Notes under the pieces: generated by a model
Database searches by the model: none
Seen by the model: only the letters and a program-made list of their open reading frames with translations
Told to the model about the DNA's origin: nothing
Part shown: positions 7,390 to 15,809 of the stretch, piece after piece
Position numbering within the stretch: the first letter of the stretch is position 1
Layout: each line of letters starts with the position of its first letter
Translations under genes and position numbers: made by a program
Assembly (NCBI GenBank): GCA_019912965.1
Contig: JAIOHM010000146.1
Span: forward strand, 1 to 64,000
Direction of reading: 5' to 3'
Length of the DNA stretch: 64,000 bases
Source of the DNA: Anaerolineae bacterium
GTDB lineage: Bacteria > Chloroflexota > Anaerolineae > Aggregatilineales > Phototrophicaceae

Positions 7390-8247
7390 TCAGCTAAACA
7401 TCAATTCCAGCGAGGCCGAATGTTCAATCAGGGCTTCTTGTTCCGCCGCGTCCATCGGCTGAAGATTTTCAACCGCTTTTAGCACCATCGGGAACAGGCG
7501 CATATCCGCCGCGCTGGGGATGCCCGCCACGCCCGGTTGCGATAGGGCAAAACGCACCCCTTCGGTAATCCGTTCCTGCTCGTCATACGGCTGATACCAT
7601 GTGCCATAATTTTTCGGCTGGTCGCCCCATGCCCCGCGTGTGATCGACTTGATAACTTGCACACCGACATCGCGCTTGAGGCACATATCCAGCAGCTTTT
7701 CCGTATCCCGGCGATATTTCGCGTCGGCAAACAGACGTGGATGAATCGGGAACATCACCGTGTCAAAGTCGAATTGTTCCAGCGCCGCCGCGTGAACCGC
7801 TGGTGCTTCCATCCCATGTCCGGTGATTCCCAGAAAGCGCGTTAGCCCTTCCGCCTTCGCCCGTTTGAGGGTTTCAATCGCGCCATTGGGACGCATCGCC
7901 TGTTCCAAATCTTCAAAGGTGCCAACCGCGTGGAGTTGATACAGATCAAACTGGCTTGTCCGCAGTTTTCGCAGCGACTCCTGAAGCTGTAACCACGACG
8001 CCTCAGCATCCCGTTCTTGCGTTTTGCAGCCGAGGAAGAATTGACTCCGCCGCGATTCCAGCCACGGGCCAACCCGTTCTTCGGCCTGACGGTATCCCGG
8101 CGCGACATCAATATGGTTAATGTTGTTCGCCAGCGCCAGATCAAGCCCCGCGTTGGCTTCCTCTTGTCCAATTTCCCAGAACGCCGCCGATCCAAAAATC
8201 ACGACGCTGGTCATATGTTCTGTTCGGCCTAACCGTCGCTGTTCCAT
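7390..8247 (-). CDS. Aldo/keto reductase family oxidoreductase
   Basis: 285 residues. The opening MEQRRLGRTEHMTSVVIFGS and the line NNINHIDVAPGYRQAEERVG carry the conserved Asp (DVAPGY) and Tyr of AKR enzymes; FFLGCKTQERDAEASW supplies the catalytic Lys in place, and LYQLHAVGTFEDLEQA fits the usual LxQLH motif. C-terminal GVRFALSQPGVAGIPSAAD is the NADPH-adenosine binding part. Such proteins reduce aldehydes or ketones; the substrate cannot be told. AAGGAG precedes the ATG. Its upstream neighbour, a WD40 protein, ends 12 bases before the start. Confidence 0.85.
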   Translation of the reverse strand: MEQRRLGRTEHMTSVVIFGSAAFWEIGQEEANAGLDLALANNINHIDVAPGYRQAEERVGPWLESRRSQFFLGCKTQERDAEASWLQLQESLRKLRTSQFDLYQLHAVGTFEDLEQAMRPNGAIETLKRAKAEGLTRFLGITGHGMEAPAVHAAALEQFDFDTVMFPIHPRLFADAKYRRDTEKLLDMCLKRDVGVQVIKSITRGAWGDQPKNYGTWYQPYDEQERITEGVRFALSQPGVAGIPSAADMRLFPMVLKAVENLQPMDAAEQEALIEHSASLELMFS

Positions 8248-8259
8248 AGCTAAACTCCT

Positions 8260-9357
8260 TTAATTGAAAGGCACACCCCACAATCGAACTGTCCCATCAT
8301 AACTCGCAGATGCGATCATCCGTTCATCGGCACTGAAATCCATACTCGCAACAAGATTTGTATGCCCAAATACAGTGCTTAATAAATCTCCGGTTTGGGG
8401 ATCGCAAAAAAGAATAGCATTTGCCATATCATTAAATACTAAGAGCGATCCACTAGGGCTGAAAAACAATACATTTGAAAAACTGATTTCATAATGATCG
8501 TGTGTTCTATAAATTATGTGCCTATGTTCCGTATTTGTCGCAATATCCCACCAAATGATGAGATGTTCTATCACCTTATCAGTATTTAGACTGTATCCGC
8601 CAATTAGCAACTCTTTATTATCAGGGCTAAAAACAAGCGATGTCGCAATATCAATCTCTGGACGAAAAGATATTCTTTCTTCCAGTCCAGCAATCGAAAA
8701 CTGACCATTTCCTAATGGGCCACCTAATATTTCGGCACGAAGTTGCCCGTCGAGACTAAATCTTACACCAGTTATAGTTAAATCTCCTGCTGGATCGGAT
8801 AGTCGATCCCCCTCTTTCAAAATATTGCCAGTATTCATATCCCAAGACATGGTGCCAAATACTGTGCCAAAAGCTACGACGAGTTGAAATCCATCTGCAC
8901 TAAAAAACATATCGCCGATGAAATCATACGGATGCTTTTCAATGTGAAGTTCAAAAGGTCGTGTTCCAGTTTCTACATCCCACACAGTTGGATTCATCCA
9001 ATGAAATCCACCACCATTTAAGACTAATAACCTACCATCAGGACTAAACTCGAGCTGCCGGATGTACTCAGCAAACTCTCCCAAATATGTTCGCCATTCT
9101 ATAGTCCAACTTTCGAGATTCCATAATATTAATTGTTCATCACTAACCACAGCTAGTTGCTTACTATCAGGACTGAAAGCAACTGCACTGAAGAATTCAC
9201 TATCCTCTGGCAGCAAAGCAATCTGGGTAATTTGTGTGACATTTTCTGGGGTGATTGCTTGGAGTTCGGGAATTGCCGAATTCGTATCCTGAGATGCTGG
9301 ATAAGTCAGAAATAAGCATAGAATGCCAACACCGACCAACTTGCTCAAGTTTATCAT
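8260..9357 (-). CDS. Secreted WD40-repeat protein
   Basis: 365 residues. An N-terminal signal segment (VGVGILCLFLTYPASQ) leads into WD40/beta-propeller repeats with recurrent FSPDSKQLAV, FSPDGRLLVL, FSADGFQLVV, FSPDNKELLI, FFSPSGSLLV and FSADERMIASASYDGTVRLW blades. That gives roughly six to seven blades, enough for one propeller. It overlaps the CysQ-type gene by ATGA (9354-9357), so it is translationally coupled although the two functions are not obviously linked. AT content is noticeably higher than in its neighbours, hinting at separate acquisition. Role unknown; propellers usually bind proteins. Confidence 0.8.
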   Translation of the reverse strand: MINLSKLVGVGILCLFLTYPASQDTNSAIPELQAITPENVTQITQIALLPEDSEFFSAVAFSPDSKQLAVVSDEQLILWNLESWTIEWRTYLGEFAEYIRQLEFSPDGRLLVLNGGGFHWMNPTVWDVETGTRPFELHIEKHPYDFIGDMFFSADGFQLVVAFGTVFGTMSWDMNTGNILKEGDRLSDPAGDLTITGVRFSLDGQLRAEILGGPLGNGQFSIAGLEERISFRPEIDIATSLVFSPDNKELLIGGYSLNTDKVIEHLIIWWDIATNTEHRHIIYRTHDHYEISFSNVLFFSPSGSLLVFNDMANAILFCDPQTGDLLSTVFGHTNLVASMDFSADERMIASASYDGTVRLWGVPFN

Positions 9358-10319
9358 CCCTCTGCCAGCACGCGACCGATGGCATCAAGAATCTGAGCGT
9401 GGATATGCCCATTGCTGACGATAATGCCCTTGTTCGGCAGCGTTCGCCCATATGAAAAATCCAGCGCCGAACCGTCCAAATCCGTCACCATGCCGCCTGC
9501 TGCCTGCACTAGTGCCGCCCCGGCTGCATGATCCCAAATCATGAATGGGCGGGTGCTGTTCAAACGGGGTAACCGCAGATACAGTTCTGCATCCCCGGCA
9601 GCAATCCGCGCATATTTTTCCATGCTGTCGATGTGCTGCAAGGATGACCCGCCCAATCCGGCCACCTCCCGCACCCGTTCCATACGCTCGTGGTTCGCAT
9701 GGCTTTTTTCGACGCTTTCCAATGCCCGAATAGTCGATGCCGTATTATTTTCTGAAACGCGAATGCGCTTGACCGCCCCACCGTCCAATGGCTGACGGAA
9801 AGCCGCGCCGCCCTGTGCATGAAACAACAGACCACCACCGGGATAGGCGGGTGAGCCAATCACCCCACCTGCGGGCTTTTTGTCGATCAACAACCCCGCG
9901 GCGATGACATAATTCCGCAGCGCCAGAAAACCTTTTGTGCCATCAATCGGGTCGATCACCCATGTGCGTTTACTTTCCTGTTTATGCCCATGATCGAGCC
10001 AGCGCACCACATCGACCTGCGTTACCGGAATTTCCAGAATCATATTGAGCAAACGCACCACTTCAGCCCGTTCGGCATCCGGCACCAGTTCCATAAACTG
10101 ACCGCCGTTTTCTTCGGCAATCACCGCATCATCGGGGAACGAGATGCTGATCGCCCGCCCCAGAATCGCCTGTGAACCATAATCCGCAATCGTGACCGGT
10201 TCATGGCCGCCCTTCTCACTGCTCACCAGATGATGCTCCTGCACAATCTGGCACAAACGCGCGGCCTGCCGCACAGCCTGAAAAATCGGTTGGAAGTCAA
10301 TCGGGTTATTTAGCGCCAT
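9354..10319 (-). CDS. cysQ: 3'(2'),5'-bisphosphate nucleotidase (CysQ/inositol monophosphatase family)
   Basis: 321 residues. Metal-binding motifs of the inositol-monophosphatase superfamily are present: AVIAEENGG near residue 68, WVIDPIDGTKGFLAL near 125 (DPxDGT), and IWDHAAGAALVQAAGG near 268 (WDxAAG). The long acidic insertion before DPIDGT and the GTKGF sequence match the 3'-phosphoadenosine-5'-phosphate phosphatase branch rather than inositol phosphatase. It would recycle PAP from sulfate assimilation or lipoate/CoA transfer. It overlaps the preceding methyltransferase gene by 10 bases and the WD40 gene by four. Confidence 0.83.
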   Translation of the reverse strand: MALNNPIDFQPIFQAVRQAARLCQIVQEHHLVSSEKGGHEPVTIADYGSQAILGRAISISFPDDAVIAEENGGQFMELVPDAERAEVVRLLNMILEIPVTQVDVVRWLDHGHKQESKRTWVIDPIDGTKGFLALRNYVIAAGLLIDKKPAGGVIGSPAYPGGGLLFHAQGGAAFRQPLDGGAVKRIRVSENNTASTIRALESVEKSHANHERMERVREVAGLGGSSLQHIDSMEKYARIAAGDAELYLRLPRLNSTRPFMIWDHAAGAALVQAAGGMVTDLDGSALDFSYGRTLPNKGIIVSNGHIHAQILDAIGRVLAEG

Positions 10320-11014
10320 CGAAGCAGTTTCGCCCCTTTTTCCGTGTCAAAAATGTCGACCAGCTCAACCGGGAATTCCTTAAGCCATGCCTCCACCATC
10401 CACTGCTCATCTTCACGGTCAGCGTCGTCAATCAGAATGAGGGCGCGGTTGGCGAGGCGTTCGTGAAGGATGGGCAGCGCCGGATAACGCACGCGCCGCC
10501 GGGGATTATCCCACTGAGTCGGGCCGTCGATAATCAATAAATCAATCGCATCCATGTGCGATGCCATGCTTACATCATACCACTCAAAAGCCTCTCCATG
10601 CAGTTCAAATGTCTTCAATGGAGTGTGTATCACTTCGGCAACATTTTCCAGCTTATGCCGCGCCACGTTCGCCCGCGTTTTGCCGGAAAATATTTCGGTG
10701 TGGTCAATCGAAATCAGCTTGCCGCTGCCCTGTTTTTCCAGGCAATAACCACCAATCAACGTGGAGACTCCGCCACCAACTTCAAAGATATGCTGCGGCT
10801 GATAGGTTTCGATTACATCCACGATGATGTTGGCGAAATCCGGCGAAATCGCAAAGCCGCGCATCGACGGCAGCGGAGCGCGCAGTCTTAGCCGATTTTG
10901 GAGCGTCAAAAGCGCCTCGACCTGCTTGTAGACCATCCGCTGTTCCCGTTCTAACGATTGCTGTTGCTGTTGAATAGCTTTCAGGAGTTCAAAGATTTCG
11001 GTGAGGTTTGTCAT
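10310..11014 (-). CDS. Class I SAM-dependent methyltransferase
   Basis: 234 residues from ATG 11014. A glutamine-rich N-terminal helix (LLKAIQQQQQSLEREQRM) precedes a Rossmann domain with HIFEVGGGVSTLIGGYCLE (motif I), KLISIDHTEIF (motif II) and LLIIDGPTQW (motif IV). That pattern resembles class I (FkbM/caffeoyl-type) small-molecule methyltransferases, substrate unknown. A GTG 33 bases further upstream is possible, but ATG 11014 has GAGA upstream. First gene of the run methyltransferase-cysQ-WD40, with overlapping ends. Confidence 0.72.
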   Translation of the reverse strand: MTNLTEIFELLKAIQQQQQSLEREQRMVYKQVEALLTLQNRLRLRAPLPSMRGFAISPDFANIIVDVIETYQPQHIFEVGGGVSTLIGGYCLEKQGSGKLISIDHTEIFSGKTRANVARHKLENVAEVIHTPLKTFELHGEAFEWYDVSMASHMDAIDLLIIDGPTQWDNPRRRVRYPALPILHERLANRALILIDDADREDEQWMVEAWLKEFPVELVDIFDTEKGAKLLRWR

Positions 11015-11059
11015 GCTGGTTCTCGATATTTCCCAAAACTGTATCACAAATCAGCGCGG

Positions 11060-11683
11060 CTAACCTACCAGCCGTTCGCACACCTCACCAAGCAGCGCGG
11101 TCATAAACCCTTCCGCCGGACACGCCAACGATGGATCATAAACCGCGTAGGTTGTATCCGGTGTATGGATCAACAAACCCATACGCCCATAAGCATGAGC
11201 CACAACCTGAATCCGCCAATCGGGTGGATAAATATACACCTCGGAAAATAACCGAATCGTGCTGTTCAGCCAATCCCGGTAAACCGTCGGGAAATCGGGC
11301 AGTTCTGCTTTCGACGCCCGCGCCCGCAGCAGCGCATAAACCCACGCCTGACACACATCGCTGAAGCCCGCCACCGCGAACCCGATTTCCGCCTCGCGCA
11401 AGCCGACCTGCGGGTTAATCGTCATAAGCTGATTTTCAAATATGCGCGTCAAGTCATCCACTGTACTCAAAAGATTTTGCATCGAGATACGCTCAGGAAT
11501 CGCCCCAAGCACCCCTGACCGTACCGCGTTGAGTTCAGCCCCTGCCCGGTCAATCCGCCCTAATCCGGCGTAATCCTTCGGCTGAAACTGCGCGATGCCG
11601 AATTCCGGTGGCAGATGATGCGCTGCGCGGAAATCTTTAATCGGACTAAATGTGTAAAGGATTCCATCAAGACTGAATATCAT
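11060..11683 (-). CDS. Protein of unknown function
   Basis: 207-residue, mainly helical, soluble protein with no signal peptide, membrane segment or motif I recognise. The C-terminal part (VVAHAYGRMGLLIHTPDTTY) has the alternation of a small beta domain. It is divergent from the ECF41 sigma factor: its start lies 16 bases left of the ECF41 -35 element, so binding of that sigma could also affect this gene. No clear ribosome site. Confidence 0.55.
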   Translation of the reverse strand: MIFSLDGILYTFSPIKDFRAAHHLPPEFGIAQFQPKDYAGLGRIDRAGAELNAVRSGVLGAIPERISMQNLLSTVDDLTRIFENQLMTINPQVGLREAEIGFAVAGFSDVCQAWVYALLRARASKAELPDFPTVYRDWLNSTIRLFSEVYIYPPDWRIQVVAHAYGRMGLLIHTPDTTYAVYDPSLACPAEGFMTALLGEVCERLVG

Positions 11684-11698
11684 GGAATTAAACTTTCA

Positions 11699-11725
11699 TG
11701 TCACAAATCGCAGATCACACTTGTC
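11699..11725 (+). promoter_or_regulatory. Autoregulatory ECF41-type promoter
   Basis: TGTCACA (11699-11705), 16-base spacer, TGTC (11722-11725). The published ECF41 promoter, as I recall it, is TGTCACA-N16-CGTC, so this matches in all but one base and in exact spacing. Transcription would start near 11733, 26 bases before the sigma-factor ATG. Confidence 0.75.
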
Positions 11726-11758
11726 TTATTTTACAGACAAGCAAATGAGGATTGGCAT

Positions 11759-12619
11759 ATGGCCGATTTTGAAACCTATCGCCCGCTGTTGTTCTCCATC
11801 GCCTACCGGATGTTGGGCAGCGCGATGGATGCCGAAGACATTGTGCAGGAAACCTTTATCCGGTATCAGGAAGCCAACCCGGAACAGGTCGAGCATCCCA
11901 AAGCATTCCTCTCGACCATCGTCACGCGCCTGTGCCTGAATCAACTGCAATCGGCACGGGTGCAGCGGGAACAGTATATCGGCCCGTGGCTTCCCGAACC
12001 GGTCATCACAGGCGGCGATGGCGCATCCTTATTCAGCCCTGCCAGCGAACTCGGCAAGCTCGATACCATTTCGATGGCTTTTCTGGTGCTGCTGGAAAGC
12101 CTGTCCCCGGCGGAACGAGCCGTATTTTTACTGCGCGAAGTGTTCGATTACGACTACGCCGAAATCGCGCGGATTCTGGATAAAGACGAAGCCGCCTGCC
12201 GTCAGTTATTCAGCCGCGCCAAAAAGCACGTGACCGAAAATCGCCCGCGCTTCAAAGCCACACCGGAAGAACATAACCAGTTACTCGGTCAATTCCTGCT
12301 GGCCTGCAATGTGGGCGATGTTGAAGGGCTGACCAAACTGCTGGCTGAGAATGTCACCTCATGGTCAGACGGGGGTGGCAAGGCGCAGGCTGCGACCCGC
12401 CCGATTCATGGCGCGGATAGTGTTGCCCGCTTCTTTATCGGCCTGACCAAAAAGATGCCCGCCGATGCAGGCGTTGAACTGGCCGACATCAACGGCAAAT
12501 TGGGCGTCCTCGTTCGCTTGAGCGGCAAACCATTTGTGGTCATCACGCTGGAAGTTGGCGACGGAATCATCCGCGAATTCCGCGTGGTCGCCAATCCCGA
12601 AAAACTCGCCCGACTGTAG
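11759..12619 (+). CDS. ECF41-group sigma factor with fused C-terminal regulatory domain
   Basis: 286 residues from ATG 11759 (GAGG 8 bases upstream). Sigma region 2 (about 3-75) holds AYRMLGSAMDAEDIVQETF, region 4 (about 105-160) holds LVLLESLSPAERAVFLLREV and YAEIARILDKDEAACRQLFS. A SnoaL-like C-terminal domain (about 175-286) follows. Three group hallmarks are visible: WLPEPV in the linker, DGGGK near residue 205 and NPEKL at the end. In this group the C-terminal domain replaces an anti-sigma factor and controls activity. The stop codon TAG lies inside a dispersed palindrome (12616-12641). The next gene is the typical oxidoreductase/epimerase partner. Confidence 0.9.
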   Translation: MADFETYRPLLFSIAYRMLGSAMDAEDIVQETFIRYQEANPEQVEHPKAFLSTIVTRLCLNQLQSARVQREQYIGPWLPEPVITGGDGASLFSPASELGKLDTISMAFLVLLESLSPAERAVFLLREVFDYDYAEIARILDKDEAACRQLFSRAKKHVTENRPRFKATPEEHNQLLGQFLLACNVGDVEGLTKLLAENVTSWSDGGGKAQAATRPIHGADSVARFFIGLTKKMPADAGVELADINGKLGVLVRLSGKPFVVITLEVGDGIIREFRVVANPEKLARL

Positions 12620-12641
12620 GGGCATGATGCATCATGCCCAA
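12616..12641. repeat. Dispersed palindrome overlapping the ECF41 stop codon
   Basis: GGGGCATGATG and CATCATGCCC arms form a near-perfect palindrome headed by GTAGGGG. The TAG of that heading is the sigma-factor stop codon (12617-12619). It may form a hairpin between the sigma gene and its target. Confidence 0.65.
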
Positions 12642-12667
12642 CTAAAAACAACGACTGGAGAAAAACC

Positions 12668-13477
12668 ATGACACGTATTCTGATTACCGGGGGCGCTGGC
12701 GTTTTGGGGAGCGAAATCGCCGCCCGCGCCAAACTTGCAGGCCATACCGTCCGCGTGATGAGCCGCAAACCCCGCCCCGCCAACGCCGATACCGAATGGG
12801 CGCAGGCCGATATGGGGACGGGGGAAGGGGTTGAAGAAGCCCTGCGCGGTGTCGATGTGATCGTCAACGCGGCCAGCAACCCGTTCAACACCAAGAAAGT
12901 CGATATTGAAGGCACAAAGCATTTAGCCGAATTGGGACGCAAAGCGGGCGTGGAGCATCTTTTCCATATTTCCATCGTCGGCATTGACCGCATTCCCTAT
13001 TCGTACTATCAGGTGAAACTCGCTGCCGAACAGGTCGTCAAGCAGTCCGGTTTGCCCTATTCCATCCTGCGCGCTACCCAGTTTCATACCCTTCCCGGCC
13101 TATTCTTCGATTTTCTGAAGCGGTTTTACTGGTCACCCGCGCTGTTCCTGACGCCGGATGCCCAATTCCAATTGATCGACCCCGGCGAGGTGGCGGAATA
13201 TGCTATGCCGTTGATTACCGCACAGCCCGCCGGATTGCTGCCGGATGTGGGCGGGCCGGAAATTTTGCGAATGGATGAAATCGCCAAATCGTTGATGGTT
13301 GCCGAAGGGGTTCGCCGCCCGCTGATTTATCTGCCCATGTCGCGGGCGATTGCCGAGGGATTCCGCAAAGGTTACAACACCTGCCCAAATAACCGCTATG
13401 GAAAAATCACATGGGCGGATTGGCTGGCGCGGCGTTACGGCACAGCTAAAGCCGCCCGCCAACCATCAATCGCTTAA
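12668..13477 (+). CDS. NAD(P)H-binding epimerase/reductase (ECF41 target class)
   Basis: 269-residue atypical short-chain dehydrogenase of the NmrA/NAD(P)H-binding type. ILITGGAGVLGSEIAARA at the N-terminus is the GxxGxxG nucleotide site; DVIVNAASNPFN, HISIVGIDRIPYSYYQVKLA (Tyr-x3-Lys) and ILRATQFH follow in family order. It should use NADPH on an unknown small substrate. ECF41 sigma factors are usually linked to genes of the carboxymuconolactone-decarboxylase, oxidoreductase or epimerase kind, and this fits. A good GGAG site at 12657-12660 precedes the ATG. Confidence 0.85.
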   Translation: MTRILITGGAGVLGSEIAARAKLAGHTVRVMSRKPRPANADTEWAQADMGTGEGVEEALRGVDVIVNAASNPFNTKKVDIEGTKHLAELGRKAGVEHLFHISIVGIDRIPYSYYQVKLAAEQVVKQSGLPYSILRATQFHTLPGLFFDFLKRFYWSPALFLTPDAQFQLIDPGEVAEYAMPLITAQPAGLLPDVGGPEILRMDEIAKSLMVAEGVRRPLIYLPMSRAIAEGFRKGYNTCPNNRYGKITWADWLARRYGTAKAARQPSIA

Positions 13478-13520
13478 AACCCTTCCATTGGAGATTGTAA
13501 CCCGACAGGATTTTGTTTTG

Positions 13521-13566
13521 CTCCCTTCCCTCGTTTACGGGGGAAGGGCTGGGGTTAGGGGTACAC
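13521..13566. repeat. Dispersed CCCTC...GGGG repeat
   Basis: Inverted CTCCCTTCCC and GGGGAAGGG arms around TCGTTTAC, followed by CTGGGGTTAGGGG. Related copies are at 19871-19913, 26148-26188, 44160-44199, 44448-44490, 45971-46013 and 46116-46140. Confidence 0.6.
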
Positions 13567-13579
13567 TAAGGAGACACAC

Positions 13580-14023
13580 ATGAAAAACGGAAAACTGGCC
13601 GGGGCGGTACGCGCCTCATTGATCGCGGGCGGACTGCTTTACCTCTTAACCGGGGTAGCGCTGCTGTTCGCGCCAGAATGGTTCTTTCAGAATATCGGCT
13701 ACTTCCCACCCTTCAACCGCCACTACGAAGGCGATTTGGGTGCATTCCTGCTGCCATTGGGGGCGGCGATGCTTTGGGCGGCACGAGAACCTGCCAAACA
13801 TGGGCTGCTGGTGGGCATGGCTGCGGCTGGGAGCATTTTGCACGCGGTCAACCATATTGTGGATGATCTGAACGCCGGGTTGACGCTGACACAGTGGCTC
13901 ACTTCGCAGACATTCCTGCTGCTAATCTTCGGCATCATTCTCGCGGCGGGCTACTGGCAGATTCACCAGTCAGGGAAAACATCAGCAGCGAAGACCGCTT
14001 CGCCCGGATCAATCACAGGCTGA
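13580..14023 (+). CDS. Four-helix integral membrane protein (DoxX-like size)
   Basis: 147 residues with four hydrophobic segments at about 10-30, 52-70, 76-95 and 105-126. AAGGAG precedes the ATG. Size and helix number resemble DoxX/DUF4345-like small membrane proteins, but no diagnostic motif was seen, so this is only a resemblance. It follows the ECF41-associated epimerase by about 100 bases in the same orientation and may share its regulation; a dispersed repeat lies between them. Confidence 0.65.
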   Translation: MKNGKLAGAVRASLIAGGLLYLLTGVALLFAPEWFFQNIGYFPPFNRHYEGDLGAFLLPLGAAMLWAAREPAKHGLLVGMAAAGSILHAVNHIVDDLNAGLTLTQWLTSQTFLLLIFGIILAAGYWQIHQSGKTSAAKTASPGSITG

Positions 14024-14045
14024 ATCCCTCACAGCCTTTCTGTCG

Positions 14046-14066
14046 GGGAGGGTGCTTTACCCTCCC
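14046..14066 (+). terminator. Hairpin after the four-helix membrane gene
   Basis: GGGAGGGT (14046-14053) pairs ACCCTCCC (14059-14066) across GCTTT. No long T-run follows, so it may be a weak or Rho-assisted terminator. Confidence 0.5.
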
Positions 14067-14075
14067 ACTGTGCAT

Positions 14076-14300
14076 TTAAATCAGTCCCAATTCTCGACCG
14101 CGTGGCAAGACCCGCTCGAAGGCAATCGCTGCCTCGATCAGCACGATGATGAGAATCATCAGTCGGACGACCATCCGCATGGCTGTTTCGCCTATCCACT
14201 TTGCTGACGGACAGATAGCGGAAACCGGACGGCTAAAAGCCTGCCAACCGTTGGTTTTGCGTAGGGTATCCACAATGGAGACTTTTGACAAATCCGTCAT
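14076..14300 (-). CDS. Possible small single-span membrane protein
   Basis: A 74-residue frame ends MRMVVRLMILIIVLIEAAIA plus a basic tail. The hydrophobic segment is convincing, but there is no ribosome site and the proposed start overlaps the promoter of the plus-strand L,D-transpeptidase. It could be chance. It is listed because it is the only coding candidate in the 323-base gap 14024-14346. Confidence 0.22.
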   Translation of the reverse strand: MTDLSKVSIVDTLRKTNGWQAFSRPVSAICPSAKWIGETAMRMVVRLMILIIVLIEAAIAFERVLPRGRELGLI

Positions 14301-14314
14301 ACTGGTAATATAAG
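14285..14314 (+). promoter_or_regulatory. Sigma-70-type promoter of the L,D-transpeptidase gene
   Basis: TTGACA (14285-14290), 18-base spacer, TATAAG (14309-14314). Transcription would start near 14321, 26 bases before the ATG. Confidence 0.65.
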
Positions 14315-14346
14315 TATCGACAAGTATGGACAACGGAATCGAACCC

Positions 14347-15396
14347 ATGAAACACCTGCTCAGACTGGCATTATTGCTCCTATTCGCCCTACCCATGACC
14401 GCTGTCTTCGCTCAGCAACCCTGCGGCGAAATTGAAGGCTGCACAGTTGGCATCGGCCTCACGCCGGAAGCGCTTGCCGCTTATCCAGAACCCAACGTCA
14501 ACCCGCTGGTGATTGACGACTCAGTCCTCTATGATCGCCTGTATCGCCGTCTCAATGGCGGTGTGACAATCCACGATGCCCCCGGTGGCAACGTTATCAA
14601 TACCCTGGGGCCGGGCTTCAGCTTCATTACTGTCAACAGCACACAGGGCGATTGGACGGAAATTGATCGAGGCCAGTGGGTGCCGACCAGCACGCTCACC
14701 GAAGATGTGCTGATTTCGCGCTTTGCGGGCGTCCAACTGCCGGATGAACCGCTGCCCTACCCGATGGCTTGGACGATGCGCCACCTCCGCCCTTCCAGTG
14801 TCCCCGGTGGTGAGGAAGACCAGAGCAATCCCTTCCTGTATCGTTATACCCGCGTCAACCTCTACACCTTTGTTGTAGCAGATGATGGCACACGCTGGTA
14901 TCAGATTGCCGAAAATCAATGGGTGCATCAGTTCGATGTTGCCAAAATCACCCCGATTGAACGTCCCGCCGATGTGGACACCAACAAATGGGTGAGTGTT
15001 GACCTGTACGAACAGACCCTGATTGCCTACGAAGGTGAAGAACCCGTTTTTGCGACGTTGATTTCTTCCGGCCTGAAGGAATGGTCAACCAACGAAGGAA
15101 TGTTCCACGTTTACCTGCGCTTCCCCCGCACCACCATGAGCGGTGCAGCCCAGCAGTCGGATTTCTACTTCCTGCAAGAAGTCCCGTGGACAATGTACTT
15201 CGATGGCGACATCGCCCTGCACGGCACTTACTGGCATGACGGCTTCGGCTACCGTCACAGTCACGGCTGCGTCAACATGTCGATCACCGATTCTAAATGG
15301 GTCTATGATTGGAGCGCCGACGAATTCGACTACACCATTCCTGAAGACACTGGCATGGCGGTCTACGTCTATAGCAGCGGCACCTACGACAGCTAA
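14347..15396 (+). CDS. Secreted L,D-transpeptidase (YkuD domain) with SH3-like region
   Basis: 349 residues. Signal peptide LLRLALLLLFALPMTAVFAQ is cleaved after about residue 22. A central region with GGVTIHDAPGGNVINTLGPG resembles an SH3b domain; the C-terminal YkuD domain starts near residue 215 (VSVDLYEQTLIAYEGEEPVF) and ends with HGTYWHDGFGYRHSHGCVNM, the catalytic HxxxH...SHGCxN signature with the nucleophilic Cys. Such enzymes make 3-3 cross-links in peptidoglycan or attach proteins to it. A sigma-70-like promoter and a rho-independent terminator bracket it as a single-gene unit. Confidence 0.9.
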   Translation: MKHLLRLALLLLFALPMTAVFAQQPCGEIEGCTVGIGLTPEALAAYPEPNVNPLVIDDSVLYDRLYRRLNGGVTIHDAPGGNVINTLGPGFSFITVNSTQGDWTEIDRGQWVPTSTLTEDVLISRFAGVQLPDEPLPYPMAWTMRHLRPSSVPGGEEDQSNPFLYRYTRVNLYTFVVADDGTRWYQIAENQWVHQFDVAKITPIERPADVDTNKWVSVDLYEQTLIAYEGEEPVFATLISSGLKEWSTNEGMFHVYLRFPRTTMSGAAQQSDFYFLQEVPWTMYFDGDIALHGTYWHDGFGYRHSHGCVNMSITDSKWVYDWSADEFDYTIPEDTGMAVYVYSSGTYDS

Positions 15397-15415
15397 ATTC
15401 TGACATAAATGCATA

Positions 15416-15443
15416 GGGGCGGATCACTGTATCCGCCCCTTTT
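15416..15443 (+). terminator. Terminator after L,D-transpeptidase gene
   Basis: GGGGCGGAT (15416-15424) pairs ATCCGCCCC (15431-15439), loop CACTGT, then TTTT. The arms belong to the same (G)TAGGGGC palindrome family found elsewhere, so a dispersed repeat seems to serve as terminator here. It also stands 11 bases past the end of the convergent rpsU gene. Confidence 0.7.
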
Positions 15444-15454
15444 GATTCTACATT

Positions 15455-15712
15455 TTATTCCCCTACAGCATTCCGGCCAGTACGCCGAAATTGTTTGTCT
15501 AGCCCAATCGGACAAATAACGCGCGTGTAAATATTGTGCCGCCAGTTGCGGCGCTGCATTTTACGCCGTTTCCGCTTCAGGGCGCTCGGCTTTTCATAAT
15601 AACCGTAGCGCCGTTTATACCATGGACGTTTAGTGTTGTGTCTGACTTTGCGATTAAATCGACGGAGCGCTGAATCAAAATTTTCAGTTGGGCGAACTGC
15701 GACACGAGTCAC
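15455..15712 (-). CDS. rpsU: Small ribosomal subunit protein bS21
   Basis: About 85 residues. VAVRPTENFDSALRRFNRKV, then YYEKPSALKRKRRKMQRRN, match the bS21 pattern (VRxxExFexALrRFkR...REhYEKPSxkRkrk). A tract rich in Arg, Lys and Tyr replaces the usual helix between them, and the C-terminus is some 20 residues longer than the common 58-70. The start is uncertain: GTG 15712 gives MTRVAVRP; an ATG at 15760 would add 16 residues. No strong ribosome site is seen for either. bS21 helps the 30S subunit start translation. Confidence 0.72.
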   Translation of the reverse strand: MTRVAVRPTENFDSALRRFNRKVRHNTKRPWYKRRYGYYEKPSALKRKRRKMQRRNWRHNIYTRVICPIGLDKQFRRTGRNAVGE

Positions 15713-15753
15713 AAAAGAGCATCGGGGTACGGCTGATGCGCTGCCAGTCACAA

Positions 15754-15783
15754 AGGACATATAGCGATAATGTGAAGTATAAT
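15754..15783 (+). promoter_or_regulatory. Promoter of the toxin-antitoxin operon
   Basis: AGGACA (15754-15759), 18-base spacer, perfect TATAAT (15778-15783). Transcription would begin near 15790, just before the GGAGG ribosome site. It lies between the divergent rpsU and antitoxin genes. Confidence 0.5.
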
Positions 15784-15809
15784 CCAATGATGGTTTGGAG
15801 GAAACAGGT

